64,000 nucleotides of DNA from Mycobacteroides chelonae CCUG 47445 (GCF_001632805.1 NZ_CP007220.1:1178001-1242000); one strand, 5' to 3'. Counted from the stretch's first letter, positions 19,438 through 28,974 are shown. Notes: a model not told the origin generated them from the sequence alone. Numbers and translations: made by a program.

Positions 19438-20653
19438 CCGATTCTCGGAGTTGTCCCGGGATCAGTTGGCGGTCCTGGTTCCCGAGCTGCTGCTCATTGG
19501 TCAGCTGATCGACCGCTCTGGAATGGCCTATTGCATACAGCATTTCGGCAGAGAAGAGATGCTGCAGGTCGCCATTGAGGAATGGGCGTCATCCAGTCCG
19601 ATCTATACCCGGCGCATGCAGAAGGCGCTGCGGTTCGAGGGCGACGACGTGATCACCATCTTCAAAGGTATGCAGCTCGACATCGGCGCGCCGCCCCAGT
19701 TCATGGACTTCCGGTACACCGTGCACGACAAGTGGCACGGAGAGTTTCATCTCGACCACTGCGGTGCGCTGCTCGACGTCGAACCGCTGGGACCCGACTA
19801 CGTGACGGGTATGTGTCACGACATCGAAGACCCCACCTTCGATGCGACGGCCTTCGCCACCAATCCGCATGCGCAGGTTCGCCCGATCCACCGGCCGCCG
19901 CGTACACCCGCCGACAGGCATCCGCACTGTGCGTGGACGGTGACTATCGACGAGTCGTATCCGGCGGTGTCCGGAATCCCGGCCCTGGATGTTGTCGGTG
20001 CATCGGTCGCCGCCGGGTGGGAATTGCGCGGAATCGATTCCGGAGATGTGGGAGCCTCCGACTACGCCGGACCGCTGTTGTCGGACTTGGACTTCGGTGC
20101 GTTCTCACATTCGGCACTGGTGCGGATAGCCGACGAGATCTGCCTGCAGATGCATCTGCTGTTCCTGGGGTTCTCCATCGCGGTGTGTAAGCGGGCGGCC
20201 GATGCGGAGCTGGCCCGCACCGTATGCACCCAGCAGTTGATCGGGCTGGCGGGTGTCGCCGCGGCGCGGATCAAACATGCGTTGCAGTTTCCCGACGGGA
20301 TCGAGGGTGTCCTGCGGGTACTTCAGGTGCACCCGCTGTTGAGTCCGCTCGGCTATGTGAACGCCGAAATTTCCGGCGGTCAGCTCCATGTGTGGGAGTC
20401 ACCCGCACACGAGGACCACGCCTGGATCTCGCTGTGTGGTCCCGCCGAGACGCGCCCGCTTCAGGCCATCGCGACGGCGGTCGATCCGCATATTGGCGTG
20501 GAGATTTCGGGAGACGCGCAGGATTGGGTGGCCTCGTTCGTCGAGCATGAGGGCGAGGACAAGCAGCTGCCCGAGGTCATGATCGCCAATGTCAGTGGGG
20601 GATCGCGGTTCGTCTTCGAGCCGCGCAAGTCGCTGCCGCTGACCGTGGTCTGA
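19430..20653 (+). CDS. Unassigned 407-residue protein of the aldA operon
   Basis: I do not recognise this protein with confidence. Visible: a helical N-terminus, a His/Cys-rich centre (VHDKWHGEFHLDHCGALLDVEPLGPDYVTGMCHD, roughly residues 98-131) and no signal peptide or membrane helix. That centre faintly recalls the L-2-amino-thiazoline-4-carboxylate hydrolase family, which has a conserved Cys-His-Asp cluster; this is a weak guess. The GTG at 19430 overlaps the end of the CMD gene by 8 nt, so it belongs to the operon, and the esterase follows after 7 nt. A hydrolytic or metal-dependent step is plausible. Confidence 0.55.
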   Translation: MTSRFSELSRDQLAVLVPELLLIGQLIDRSGMAYCIQHFGREEMLQVAIEEWASSSPIYTRRMQKALRFEGDDVITIFKGMQLDIGAPPQFMDFRYTVHDKWHGEFHLDHCGALLDVEPLGPDYVTGMCHDIEDPTFDATAFATNPHAQVRPIHRPPRTPADRHPHCAWTVTIDESYPAVSGIPALDVVGASVAAGWELRGIDSGDVGASDYAGPLLSDLDFGAFSHSALVRIADEICLQMHLLFLGFSIAVCKRAADAELARTVCTQQLIGLAGVAAARIKHALQFPDGIEGVLRVLQVHPLLSPLGYVNAEISGGQLHVWESPAHEDHAWISLCGPAETRPLQAIATAVDPHIGVEISGDAQDWVASFVEHEGEDKQLPEVMIANVSGGSRFVFEPRKSLPLTVV

Positions 20654-20660
20654 GACGCCG

Positions 20661-22193
20661 ATGACAAAGGGATCGAAATCCGTTGCCCGGGTTCCGGTGC
20701 GGGTGCAGACCGCCAATGGTGTGGTGGAGGGATTCCACGATCAAGGCGTGCGCCGCTTTCGGGCCATACCGTACGCCGAGCCACCGGTGGGCGCGCTGCG
20801 TCTGCGCAGCCCGGTGCCCGCGAAGCCCTGGGCTGGGGTGTTGCCCTGCGATTCCTGGAAATCGGCGTCACCGCAGAAACGTATCTATGTGCCGCTTTCG
20901 CTCAACAGGTTCCAGGCGGTCAGCGAGGATTGTCTGACGGTGAACGTGACGATGCCGGACGATCCTTCCTCGGAGGCTCTGCCGGTGATGTTCTACATCC
21001 ACGGTGGCGCCTATGTTTTGGGGAGTTCCGCGCTGGCCTTGTATGACGGCGCCGACCTTGCGCGGCGCGGCTGTGTCTTCGTCTCGGTGAACTATCGCGT
21101 CGGTGCCTACGGCGCGATCGATCTGTCGTCCCTATCGGATGATCGGCACACCATCGACAGCAATCTGTACTTACGCGACCTGGTGCTGGCGCTGCAGTGG
21201 GTGCGCGACAACATAGCGGCCTTCGGCGGAGATCCGGGCAATGTCACCATCTTCGGCGAAAGCGCGGGGGCGCATTGCGTCCAGATGTTGTTGGCTGTTC
21301 CGGCGGCGGCCGGGTTGTTCCAGCGCGCGATCTGCCAGAGCACGGCCAGCGGAATGATCCATACCCGTGATGAGGCGGCCGCCAATGCGCGCCGGCTCGT
21401 CGGGTATCTCGGTGTCGATGTCCGTAATGCCGCCGAGGCGGTCATCAATGCCGGGCCGCGCGATCTCGTCAGGGCGACACATCGGCTGCTCACCGCGAAA
21501 ACCCGTGAGTCGGCCTTCTCGCTAGGCGTGGGCCCCAGCATCGACGGGGAGGTTGTGCCCGATGATCCGATCGCGATGATGGAACGCGGGGAGGCGCAAC
21601 GGGTCCCCCTCATCATCGGATACAACGCGGAAGAGGTTCGGTTGTTCAACCGACTGCTGACCCGAGTGATGTCGGTGTCCCGGTTCGACGCCCGTGCTGT
21701 CGCGGGCACACTCGACGCACTGCGACCCGAGGCCGCGAAACGGGTGATCGATTCCTACGAGGGTTATCCGTCCAAGGCTGCGCTGGTGCGTCTGATGGGG
21801 GATGCGATGTTCGGCTCGGAGGCCTGGCGGGTGGCTCGGGCGCACAGCCAGCATGCGTCGGTCTACTTTTACCGGTACGACTATGCGCCGCGGCCGCTGC
21901 GGCGTTTCGGACCGGGAGCCGCGCACGCGACGGAGTTGTTCGCGGTGTTTGGTCTTTTCAAGCACTGGCCCGCGTTGGCAGGGAAACGCGATATGCCCGA
22001 GGCGCTGGCGTTGACCGAGGACATCCAGAGCCGATGGCTCGCGTTCGCACGAACAGGCGTCCCGGGCGTCGAATGGCCGGCCTACACAGAGCCTGAGCAC
22101 GCGGTCATGGTGTTCGACCAGCATCGGCGTATCGACATGGACCCGCATCGCGTGCAACGGGAGCTGTGGCGCGATATCACCCGTGCAGCCTGA
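20661..22193 (+). CDS. Type-B carboxylesterase
   Basis: A 510-residue alpha/beta-hydrolase of the carboxylesterase type B family: NGVVEGFHDQGVRRFRAIPYAEPPVG opening, EDCLTVNV, oxyanion-hole HGGAYVLG (about residue 115), the nucleophile elbow FGESAGAH (about 195) and the catalytic His in GAAHATELFAVFG (about 416). It hydrolyses carboxylic esters. There is no signal peptide, so it acts in the cytoplasm. It is the last gene of the aldA operon. Confidence 0.88.
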   Translation: MTKGSKSVARVPVRVQTANGVVEGFHDQGVRRFRAIPYAEPPVGALRLRSPVPAKPWAGVLPCDSWKSASPQKRIYVPLSLNRFQAVSEDCLTVNVTMPDDPSSEALPVMFYIHGGAYVLGSSALALYDGADLARRGCVFVSVNYRVGAYGAIDLSSLSDDRHTIDSNLYLRDLVLALQWVRDNIAAFGGDPGNVTIFGESAGAHCVQMLLAVPAAAGLFQRAICQSTASGMIHTRDEAAANARRLVGYLGVDVRNAAEAVINAGPRDLVRATHRLLTAKTRESAFSLGVGPSIDGEVVPDDPIAMMERGEAQRVPLIIGYNAEEVRLFNRLLTRVMSVSRFDARAVAGTLDALRPEAAKRVIDSYEGYPSKAALVRLMGDAMFGSEAWRVARAHSQHASVYFYRYDYAPRPLRRFGPGAAHATELFAVFGLFKHWPALAGKRDMPEALALTEDIQSRWLAFARTGVPGVEWPAYTEPEHAVMVFDQHRRIDMDPHRVQRELWRDITRAA

Positions 22194-22235
22194 GCGGCTC
22201 GCGCGCGGGAACTTGCCGACCGAACGCTGCGTTGA

Positions 22236-22829
22236 CGGTCAAAGCCCGCTGCCCAGGATGAATTCGACCGCCAGCTTTCCCGCCTGACCGAACTGGGGTA
22301 CCCGGTCGGTGACCGTGCCAGTCAGCTTGGAATCCGAGTCGCTGACCTCCCGCAGTCAGCGGTCGACCCCGGCGATCACATCCCGTTCATTCTCATTGCC
22401 ACCGGGGCCAGCTATGAGCAGACCGCGCCGTTGATGAGCCTCAATGGGCGCAAGGGCTTTCATGTGATGGACGACGGCGATGTGGACGTGTACCGGCCGA
22501 TTGTGGAGATCCCGGATCAGGCTTACCTGCTGACCGATGTCGACACCGGCAGCGAGTTCTGCGACGTGACACCGGAGGCAGCCTTGCAGACGATCACCGC
22601 GCGTGGACGCACCCCGCTCACCATCGAGGAGGGCATCGCCATGGTGCTGTTGCGCCCGGACATGTTGCGCAAGAACAAGTGTTTCTCGCTGGCGGCCTCG
22701 CGGGGAAAAGGACAGCGGGTGCCTGCGATCTGGATATCCGATCGGCGTCCCAAACTCGGGTGGTGCTGGGACCGCAATCCGCACACTTGGCTGGGCACCG
22801 CCTCGTGCGGTAGCCGATTGGCCTTATAG
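22236..22829 (+). pseudogene. DUF5701-family gene without a usable start (frameshifted or remnant)
   Basis: The frame reads through as a nearly complete DUF5701 protein: DEFDRQLSRLTELGYP at the start, then GRKGFHVMDDGDVDVYRP, TPLTIEEGIAMVLL, CFSLAASRG, PAIWISDRRPKLGWCWDRNPH and TWLGTASC. The in-frame stop TGA at 22233-22235 is followed by no ATG/GTG/TTG until 22431, well inside the domain. A TTG at 22232 opens the next frame and would join after a single-base shift near 22253-22257. Either a frameshift broke the gene or a truncated product from 22431 (132 residues) is made. Function of the family unknown. Confidence 0.6.
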
Positions 22830-22895
22830 GCCACTTCTTCCCTGCCGGATAGACGGGCGTGACTCGTCAACCGGTCACCTGTCACACTGTTACTA

Positions 22896-24293
22896 ATGGT
22901 GGCGATGTCGGCACTGGTTTTCGGACTCAGCTGGTGGCTGGGTCTGTATCTGCTCGCGCGTAATCCCCGCAAGCCCGTCCTCGTCCTCGCCGCCATCGGG
23001 CTGATCGGCTACTCCGTAGTCGTCGCACTCGACGCCATCCGGGTCACCCCCGGCTCCGATGCCGAACTCCTGGGCCGCATCGAAGTGTTCACCGCGATCA
23101 TTCCGAGCGTCTCCTGGCTGCTGGTGCTGCTGGAACTCACCAACACCGGTGACCGGTGGCGTGATCGCGCCGCGATGGCCGTACCCGGTGCGGTCCTGGC
23201 CATCGCGCTGCTCGTGGGCGCGTCATTGGCCGGCACCATCGCCGGTCCGGCTCAGCTGGGGCACTGGATCATGTTCTGTGCCAACGGGACCGCCGCCATC
23301 GGTGCGGCCATCTTGTTGTTCCGCCGCCGTGCCTCGATACCCGGTTCGGCGCGGGGTGTCGTCCTGGTCGCCACCATGTTCTTCACCCTTGGCGATGCGC
23401 AGCTGATCATTCCGCTCGGCATCCTTCCGAGCTGGCTGGCGTTGGCGTCGACCGGCTTCGACCTGGTGCTACTCGGTCTGGGTGTGGCGCTCTGGGACGC
23501 CTTCGACGAAGGACAGGCGTTGCGCGGCGACATGCTGCGTTCCTTTGTGGCCTCGATCCTTGTCGGGGCGTTGTTCGGGGCCCAGGCGATGATCGGTATC
23601 GCCGTTGTCGGGCAGTCGGTTGCGCTGGTGGTCCTGCTGTTCACCAGCGTGGGCTTGGCCATCTGCATTCAGGTGCAGTCGGGCCCCTTCGCCGACTTCC
23701 TTGACCGCCTGGCCTTCTCGCGTTCCCCGCAGCTGCGCCACGAGCGTTCCGAGCTGCGTAATACCGAGGCGGCATTGCCACTGAAATCGGCGTCGCCCAT
23801 CGACGGCGTCGATGACGAGACGTTCACCCGTCTGACTCGCCGGGCCCTGAGCCACTACGGCGACCTGGCCAAACTCGTCGCCAGCCCGCTGACGTCACTG
23901 CCCGCGATCGATGAGCGACTTACCGATCGCGGCGCTTCCGACCAGCCCGTCGAGCGTGCCAATGAACTCAGAGCCGTGCTGGCCGAATCCATCTCGCGGC
24001 TCAAACCCCGGGACGACGGGGACTTCGGCACCACCGACCAATGGCGGTATTACAACGCCCTGTACTTCCCGTACGTCATGGGTGTGCGGGCATATGCGCA
24101 GGGCGCGACGGCGGCAGGACTGGACCCGGTATCGCGTCAGGCGTGGCAGTGGCTGGTCACCGAGGTGCCGCAGCGTTCGCTGCACAACTGGCAGAACGCC
24201 GCGGCCAAACTCATTGCCGCGGATCTGCGCGCACAGACCGTTCCGGTGCCCAACGGCGTTCGCACCAACGGTTCGTCACCAGTTCCGCGGTAG
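22896..24293 (+). CDS. Polytopic membrane protein with long cytoplasmic tail, unassigned
   Basis: A 465-residue protein with seven or eight hydrophobic segments in the first about 265 residues (layout like a histidine-kinase 7TM sensor region), then about 200 soluble residues with a helical FTRLTRRALSHYGDLAKLVASPLTSLP segment and a QWRYYNALYFPYVMGVRAYA motif. No kinase H-box or ATP-binding G-box is visible, so it is not an intact kinase. The tail may be a degenerate sensor or transcription-factor-like region. Its 3' end overlaps the convergent MpaB-type gene by 18 nt. Confidence 0.6.
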   Translation: MVAMSALVFGLSWWLGLYLLARNPRKPVLVLAAIGLIGYSVVVALDAIRVTPGSDAELLGRIEVFTAIIPSVSWLLVLLELTNTGDRWRDRAAMAVPGAVLAIALLVGASLAGTIAGPAQLGHWIMFCANGTAAIGAAILLFRRRASIPGSARGVVLVATMFFTLGDAQLIIPLGILPSWLALASTGFDLVLLGLGVALWDAFDEGQALRGDMLRSFVASILVGALFGAQAMIGIAVVGQSVALVVLLFTSVGLAICIQVQSGPFADFLDRLAFSRSPQLRHERSELRNTEAALPLKSASPIDGVDDETFTRLTRRALSHYGDLAKLVASPLTSLPAIDERLTDRGASDQPVERANELRAVLAESISRLKPRDDGDFGTTDQWRYYNALYFPYVMGVRAYAQGATAAGLDPVSRQAWQWLVTEVPQRSLHNWQNAAAKLIAADLRAQTVPVPNGVRTNGSSPVPR

Positions 24294-25184
24294 CCGTCCC
24301 CGTTCCCGACGCCATCCGGCGTGGCTGCCCGGATGCCACCTCCACGATGTCGGAATGAAGGGCCACGCCAGCGGCACGGCACGGCACAGTGTGCGGTAGG
24401 CGGCCTCGTCGGCCAGGTTCCATCGAATCCCAAAACGCTTGCGCACCTGGGGTGGCAAGCCGCCATAGATAGTCAGCCGCAGCGGAGGTGCCAACGCCAT
24501 CCGCATCGGTGTGGTCGGCAACGCAAGTCGTGCGGCCGGCTTCAAATAGGGCGCCACCGGTAGGTAGGGGGACTTGCTCATATCGGGGACGGCGCGTCCC
24601 TCGATGACTTTCATCAGGTAATCAGCGGCAGGATTGGGGGTGAGCACCTCGTCGCAGTACCGGTCCCATTCCTGTTGGAAAGCCGCCCTATTCGGTGGCA
24701 GCGGTTGCTCGCTCATCGCGTACCGGCGATACCACTCGACACCCTCCTGGTAGAGCTGCTCACGTTCGGCGTCGGACAGTCGATGGCGGGAGTACCTGTC
24801 GATGGTTTGTTCGACCATCACCTGGAACGTGGCATGCGCCCACCAGAACGTTGTCGGGTTCAGTGCGTGATACCGGACGCCGTCGGGCTGGATTCCCTTG
24901 ATATCGCGGTGAAAGTCCCGCACCTTCACCCCGGTACCGGCGGCGGGATCGTCGTACACGGTGCCCAGGATCGGTGGCAGCGAGCGGAACACCCTGTCAA
25001 CGGGGTCTGCGAAGAAATTCGAGTGCTCGATCAGCGCGTAACCGATGGCGGGGTCCATCGTTTGCAGGAGCCCGGCCGTGCCGCCGGTGAAGGCGATGCG
25101 CATATCGCCAGCCCAGCGCCATAAAAGTGAATGACGGTCGAGCTGTGCACCGGGTGCGGTAGAGATGACATCCGCTGTTGTCAT
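24276..25184 (-). CDS. MpaB/Lcp-family (DUF2236) oxygenase-like protein
   Basis: A 302-residue protein of the DUF2236 family, which includes latex-clearing protein and the fungal MpaB oxygenase. Seen: SLLWRWAGDMRIAFTGGTAGLLQTMDPAI (heme-pocket region), RDFHRDIKG, ALNPTTFWWAHATF, YQEGVEWYRRYAM and RLPRNW near the end. Members bind heme b and cleave or oxidise lipidic double bonds; the substrate here is unknown. The ATG at 25184 is preceded by TAAGG. Mycobacterial genomes carry several paralogs. Confidence 0.78.
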   Translation of the reverse strand: MTTADVISTAPGAQLDRHSLLWRWAGDMRIAFTGGTAGLLQTMDPAIGYALIEHSNFFADPVDRVFRSLPPILGTVYDDPAAGTGVKVRDFHRDIKGIQPDGVRYHALNPTTFWWAHATFQVMVEQTIDRYSRHRLSDAEREQLYQEGVEWYRRYAMSEQPLPPNRAAFQQEWDRYCDEVLTPNPAADYLMKVIEGRAVPDMSKSPYLPVAPYLKPAARLALPTTPMRMALAPPLRLTIYGGLPPQVRKRFGIRWNLADEAAYRTLCRAVPLAWPFIPTSWRWHPGSHAGWRRERGRLPRNW

Positions 25185-25314
25185 CCTTAGATGATGGCAT
25201 ACCGCGCGGCGAATTGGCAGGGATTGGCAGTGCCGAATGTCGAGATGGCAGTGCATCCCGAGGAATGTCAGTGGTGTCAGCTTTCACCCGGAGCTTTCAC
25301 ACAAGGAGTCCCCA

Positions 25315-25749
25315 ATGTCCATAGCTTCAGAGAACGCCTCGGTGCTTCGCACACGATTCGCCCAACCCGACTCGCTCCTGCGATTCGGAATCGGCCTCGA
25401 CGGCATTGCTACCGGTTCGGTTGCTGTCGTCCTGCTGATCGCCGCGAAATGGCTTGTCGAGCCGCTTGGTCCCTCGCTGGGATTTCAGGTGGCGCATGCC
25501 GCCGCGCTTATCGGATACGGGGTACTGGCCTTCGTGCTGAGCCGGGCTGACAGGTCCAGGCTCGGAACCATCGGCGCCGTCTATATCGCCGGCAACTTGC
25601 TGGCCACCGTCCTCTATGTGGCAGCAGGTGTCATGAAATGGGTACCGCTGACGACCGCCGGGGTGACGCTTTCCATCGCGTTCGGCATCTACACCGCCGT
25701 CATGGCGGACATCCAATTCCTGGGACTACGGCGCCTGCGCTCGGCGTAG
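25315..25749 (+). CDS. Small four-helix membrane protein
   Basis: A 144-residue protein with four predicted membrane helices (about residues 22-43, 51-72, 83-103, 110-135) and a short soluble N-terminus. No motif ties it to a transporter or enzyme family that I recognise. A clear AAGGAG site 7 nt before the ATG at 25315 fixes the start. It is a single gene ended by the strong hairpin at 25785. Confidence 0.6.
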   Translation: MSIASENASVLRTRFAQPDSLLRFGIGLDGIATGSVAVVLLIAAKWLVEPLGPSLGFQVAHAAALIGYGVLAFVLSRADRSRLGTIGAVYIAGNLLATVLYVAAGVMKWVPLTTAGVTLSIAFGIYTAVMADIQFLGLRRLRSA

Positions 25750-25784
25750 CCGCCCACATGCTCGCCTCATTCTGAAGGCGAGCC

Positions 25785-25817
25785 GGTGCCGGGCCATCCA
25801 GTGGATGGCCCGGCACC
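25785..25817. terminator. Strong GC hairpin between convergent genes
   Basis: GGTGCCGGGCCATC (25785-25798) pairs with GATGGCCCGGCACC (25804-25817), a 14-bp stem with a 5-nt loop, followed rightward by TTCATGTTTTA. It sits between the stops of the small membrane protein and the GMC oxidoreductase and probably ends both transcripts. Confidence 0.75.
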
Positions 25818-25825
25818 TTCATGTT

Positions 25826-27508
25826 TTAGACCGGGGTCAGCGGCAAGCGCAGCGCGCCGGGTGCGGACTCGGGAACCGTCGGACGGTTGGGCTGCACCGG
25901 GAAGACGCGCTTGTAGGGCGAGCCCAGCGCCGGCCGTGGATCGAGCTCACCCTTGTTGGGCCAGAACGCCATTGCGCGTTCGGCTTGGGCGGTGATGGTG
26001 AATGACGGGTTCACTCCCAGGTTGGCCGAGATCGCCGAACCGTCGGAGACATACAGCCCGGGATATCCGTAGACCCGTTGGTACGGGTCGATCACGCCGG
26101 TCTCGGGAGAATCACCGATGGGACAGCCGCCGATGAAATGTGCCGTCAGCGGGATGTTCATCGAATCCAGGTGGGTGCTGCCCGCGTATCCGTCGACCTT
26201 GTCGGCCATCCGTCGTGCGACATCGTGCGCGACCGGGATCCAATCCGGGTTCGGTTCTCCGGAGCCCTGTTTGGTGGTCATCTTCTTGCCGAACAGTCCG
26301 CGCTTGAGATAAGTGGTCAGCGAGTTGTCCAACGACTGCATCACCAGCACGATGATCGAGTGCTGCGCGGCGCGGTAGGGGAACATCGATCGGAACACCA
26401 TCGCGGGGTGCCGCACGTTGGCCAGCCAGGTGCGCGCGAAACGCCACGGGCCGCCGTCAACCATGTTGGTGCCCAACATGCTCAGGAAGGTCGAGCCTTC
26501 CCCGTATCGGACCACCTCGACATGGGTATTGGGCTCGGGGTGGATCGACGAGGTAATGGCGACGCCCTGCGAGAAGTCATCGCGGGTGGGGGAATAGACG
26601 ATGGGCACCGATTCGGAGTTGGTGCGTGTCTGTTCGCCCAGGCGATCGGACAGGTTGGGCAGCGACCCTGAATCCTTGAACTTGTGCAGCAGCCGCTGGG
26701 TGCCCAGCGATGCCGCCGAGAACACCACATGCTGTGCGGTGAACGTGCGCTTCTTCTTGCGTATCAGCCGCCCGGTTTGTTTGGTGCTGATCGCATAGCC
26801 CTCACGATCCTGCAGGGGCCGCACGTCGAGCACCTCGGTAAGCGGATGTATTTCTGCGCCAGCGTGTTCGGCGAGATACAGGTAGTTGGTCTCGGTGGTG
26901 TTCTTGGCATTGTGCTTGCAGCCGGTCATACAGGCAGCGCAGCCGATGCAGCCGGAGCGTTCGGGGCCGGCGCCGCCGAAGAACGGATCCGGCACAGTCT
27001 TGCCCGGCTCATCGCCGAAGAACACACCGACATTGGTGGGGTGGTAGGTGTCTTCGACGCCCAGGTCCTTGGCGACGGCGAGCAGCACCTCATCGGGTGG
27101 GGTGGTGTGCGGAGTCTGCGCAACTCCGAGCATCCGGCTGGCCTGGTCGTAGTAGGGCGCCAGTTCGGACTTCCAGTCGGTGATATGCGCCCACTGCTTA
27201 TCGGTGTAGAACTGCTCCAGCGGTTCATACAGCGTGTTGCCGTAGATCAGCGATCCACCGCCCACACCCACCGCGCTGGCGATGAAGGTCTTGCCCAGCA
27301 CGGTAAGCCGCTGCGGTCCGAAGCACCCGAGCGCCGGTGCCCACATCGCCTTGCGAACGTGCCAGTTGTTCGGGGGAAAATCCTCGCGTTTCCAGCGTTT
27401 TCCCATATCTAGTATGCCGACTCGGTAGCCCTTTTCGGTGAGGCGGAGGGCCGCAACGCTCCCACCGAAACCGGACCCGATGACGACTACGTCGTAGTCA
27501 TAGTCCAT
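25826..27508 (-). CDS. GMC oxidoreductase, cholesterol-oxidase (ChoD)-like
   Basis: A 560-residue FAD enzyme. Seen: dinucleotide motif DVVVIGSGFGGSVAALRL at the N-terminus, GVGGGSLIYGNTLYEP (about residue 86), CIGCAACMTGCKHNAKNT (a Cys-rich loop near 190), RTNSES, SLDNS, and the C-terminal active-site stretch HFIGGCPIGDSPETGVIDPY then SANLGVNPSFTITAQAERA. It is colinear with Mtb ChoD (Rv3409c) as I recall it but clearly diverged, so 3-beta-hydroxysterol oxidation is likely, not certain. ATG 27508 is preferred over a TTG three codons earlier. Confidence 0.83.
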   Translation of the reverse strand: MDYDYDVVVIGSGFGGSVAALRLTEKGYRVGILDMGKRWKREDFPPNNWHVRKAMWAPALGCFGPQRLTVLGKTFIASAVGVGGGSLIYGNTLYEPLEQFYTDKQWAHITDWKSELAPYYDQASRMLGVAQTPHTTPPDEVLLAVAKDLGVEDTYHPTNVGVFFGDEPGKTVPDPFFGGAGPERSGCIGCAACMTGCKHNAKNTTETNYLYLAEHAGAEIHPLTEVLDVRPLQDREGYAISTKQTGRLIRKKKRTFTAQHVVFSAASLGTQRLLHKFKDSGSLPNLSDRLGEQTRTNSESVPIVYSPTRDDFSQGVAITSSIHPEPNTHVEVVRYGEGSTFLSMLGTNMVDGGPWRFARTWLANVRHPAMVFRSMFPYRAAQHSIIVLVMQSLDNSLTTYLKRGLFGKKMTTKQGSGEPNPDWIPVAHDVARRMADKVDGYAGSTHLDSMNIPLTAHFIGGCPIGDSPETGVIDPYQRVYGYPGLYVSDGSAISANLGVNPSFTITAQAERAMAFWPNKGELDPRPALGSPYKRVFPVQPNRPTVPESAPGALRLPLTPV

Positions 27509-27549
27509 GGCGGTCAACCTACTGGTTGGTCGTGAGCTGTGGGGTGAAA

Positions 27550-27948
27550 TCAGCCTTGCGCTTGGGCTAACGCGGCGCGCATCTTCTCGTGCAGCAGATT
27601 GATGGCCTGCAGCGGGCGGATCATGACCTTGAACTCCACGATCTTTCCGGCGTCGTTGCAGGTGATGATGTCGATTCCGTTGATGTACTTGCCGTCCACG
27701 GTCGCCTCGAACTCGAGTGCCGCGGTGTTGCCGTCCAGGATTTCCTTGGTGTAGTGGAAGTTGTTCTCGGGTCCGGCAAGGGTGGCGAAGGCGGCCAACA
27801 AGTACATGGCGGTGATCTGCTTGCCCTGCTGCGGGGTGAAGACCACGGGGGAGTAGAAGGCCGCGTCCTCGGCCAGCAGGTCGTTGAGCGCTTCCGGATT
27901 CGCGCCGGAAATGATGCCGTGCCAGGTTTCAACCACGTCGTTGATCAT
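27550..27948 (-). CDS. NTF2/SnoaL-like protein
   Basis: A 132-residue single-domain NTF2-fold protein: VVETWHGIISGANPEALNDLLAEDAAFYSPVVF, then a FHYTKEILDG and VDGKYINGIDIITCNDAGKIVEFKVMIRPLQAINLL beta-sheet half. The catalytic Asp of ketosteroid isomerases is replaced (FYSPVV), so the activity is unknown. It has its own leaderless promoter and lies 41 nt before the GMC oxidoreductase in the same direction, which could make the two an operon. Confidence 0.7.
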   Translation of the reverse strand: MINDVVETWHGIISGANPEALNDLLAEDAAFYSPVVFTPQQGKQITAMYLLAAFATLAGPENNFHYTKEILDGNTAALEFEATVDGKYINGIDIITCNDAGKIVEFKVMIRPLQAINLLHEKMRAALAQAQG

Positions 27949-27954
27949 GCGCCG

Positions 27955-27960
27955 AATATA
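27955..27960 (-). promoter_or_regulatory. -10 element of NTF2-like gene (leaderless)
   Basis: TATATT on the minus strand, 6 nt before the ATG at 27948. Confidence 0.5.
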
Positions 27961-27988
27961 CCATTCGGTCTACTTCATGCAAGCCGAT

Positions 27989-28921
27989 CTATAGCTTGCG
28001 CAGGCGCAGCCGGTTGATCGAATGGTCGGCATCTTTGCGGAGCACCAGCGTCGCCCGTGGCCGCGTCGGCAGGATGTTCTCCAGCAGGTTAGGCAGGTTG
28101 ATCGAGTGCCAAATCTCCTGTGCGGCAAGGGTTGCCTGTTTATCGGACAGCTTGGCGTAGTGATGGAAATGTGATGACGGATTTGCGAAGGACGTGGAGC
28201 GCATGGCCAGGAACCGGGAGATGTACCACTGTTCGATGTCTTCGATGCGGGCGTCCACATAGATCGAGAAATCGAACAGATCCGAGACCATCAGGGTGGG
28301 GCCGGTTTGTAGTACGTTCAAGCCTTCGAGAATCAGGATATCGGGTTGCTGCACAACGTGTTTCTCGTTCTTGATGATGTCGTACAGCAGGTGTGAGTAC
28401 ACGGGGGCGGTGACCTCATGGGCCCCCGATTTGACCTCGGTGACGAATCGCAGCAGCCCGCGTCTGTTGTAACTCTCGGGAAAACCTTTGCGGTGCATGA
28501 TGTTCCGTCGGGACAGTTCGGCATTGGGGTAGAGGAATCCGTCGGTGGTCACCAGGTCCACGCGGGGATGGTGGTCCCATCGCGCCAGCAATGCCTGCAG
28601 CACGCGGGCCGTCGTCGACTTGCCGACCGCGACGCTGCCCGCGACGCCGATGACGAAGGGGACAAGACGGTCCGGGTGTTGGTCCCCCAGGAAGGTGGCG
28701 GTGGCGGCGAAGAGCCGCTGGCGGGCGGCCACCTGAAGGTGGATGAGGCGAGCCAGTGGCAGGTAGACCTCGGCGACCTCGGTCAGATCGATCTGCTCGC
28801 CCAGGCCACGCAGGCCGAAGAGCTCTTCCTCGGTGAGGACCAGCGGCGTGGACTTGCGCAGCGCGCGCCACTGTTTCCGGTCGAACTCCACGTAGGGGCT
28901 CGGCTCGCTCAGCCGCGGCAT
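27989..28921 (-). CDS. coaA: Type I pantothenate kinase
   Basis: A 310-residue kinase phosphorylating pantothenate with ATP, the first step of coenzyme A synthesis. Seen: P-loop [12 protein letters not shown] (about residue 90), [34 protein letters not shown], and the closing [11 protein letters not shown] typical of CoaA. The ATG at 28921 matches the family start ([15 protein letters not shown]). It marks return to the Mtb Rv1092c-onward backbone and is divergent from the DUF885 gene. Confidence 0.96.
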   Translation of the reverse strand: MPRLSEPSPYVEFDRKQWRALRKSTPLVLTEEELFGLRGLGEQIDLTEVAEVYLPLARLIHLQVAARQRLFAATATFLGDQHPDRLVPFVIGVAGSVAVGKSTTARVLQALLARWDHHPRVDLVTTDGFLYPNAELSRRNIMHRKGFPESYNRRGLLRFVTEVKSGAHEVTAPVYSHLLYDIIKNEKHVVQQPDILILEGLNVLQTGPTLMVSDLFDFSIYVDARIEDIEQWYISRFLAMRSTSFANPSSHFHHYAKLSDKQATLAAQEIWHSINLPNLLENILPTRPRATLVLRKDADHSINRLRLRKL

Positions 28922-28960
28922 GGATGCAAGTCTGGCAGTAACCCTCCGTAAACGCGGCAC

Positions 28961-28966
28961 TAGGGT
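28961..28966 (+). promoter_or_regulatory. -10 element of DUF885 gene (leaderless)
   Basis: TAGGGT, 8 nt before the ATG at 28975. Confidence 0.45.
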
Positions 28967-28974
28967 TGTGTGAC

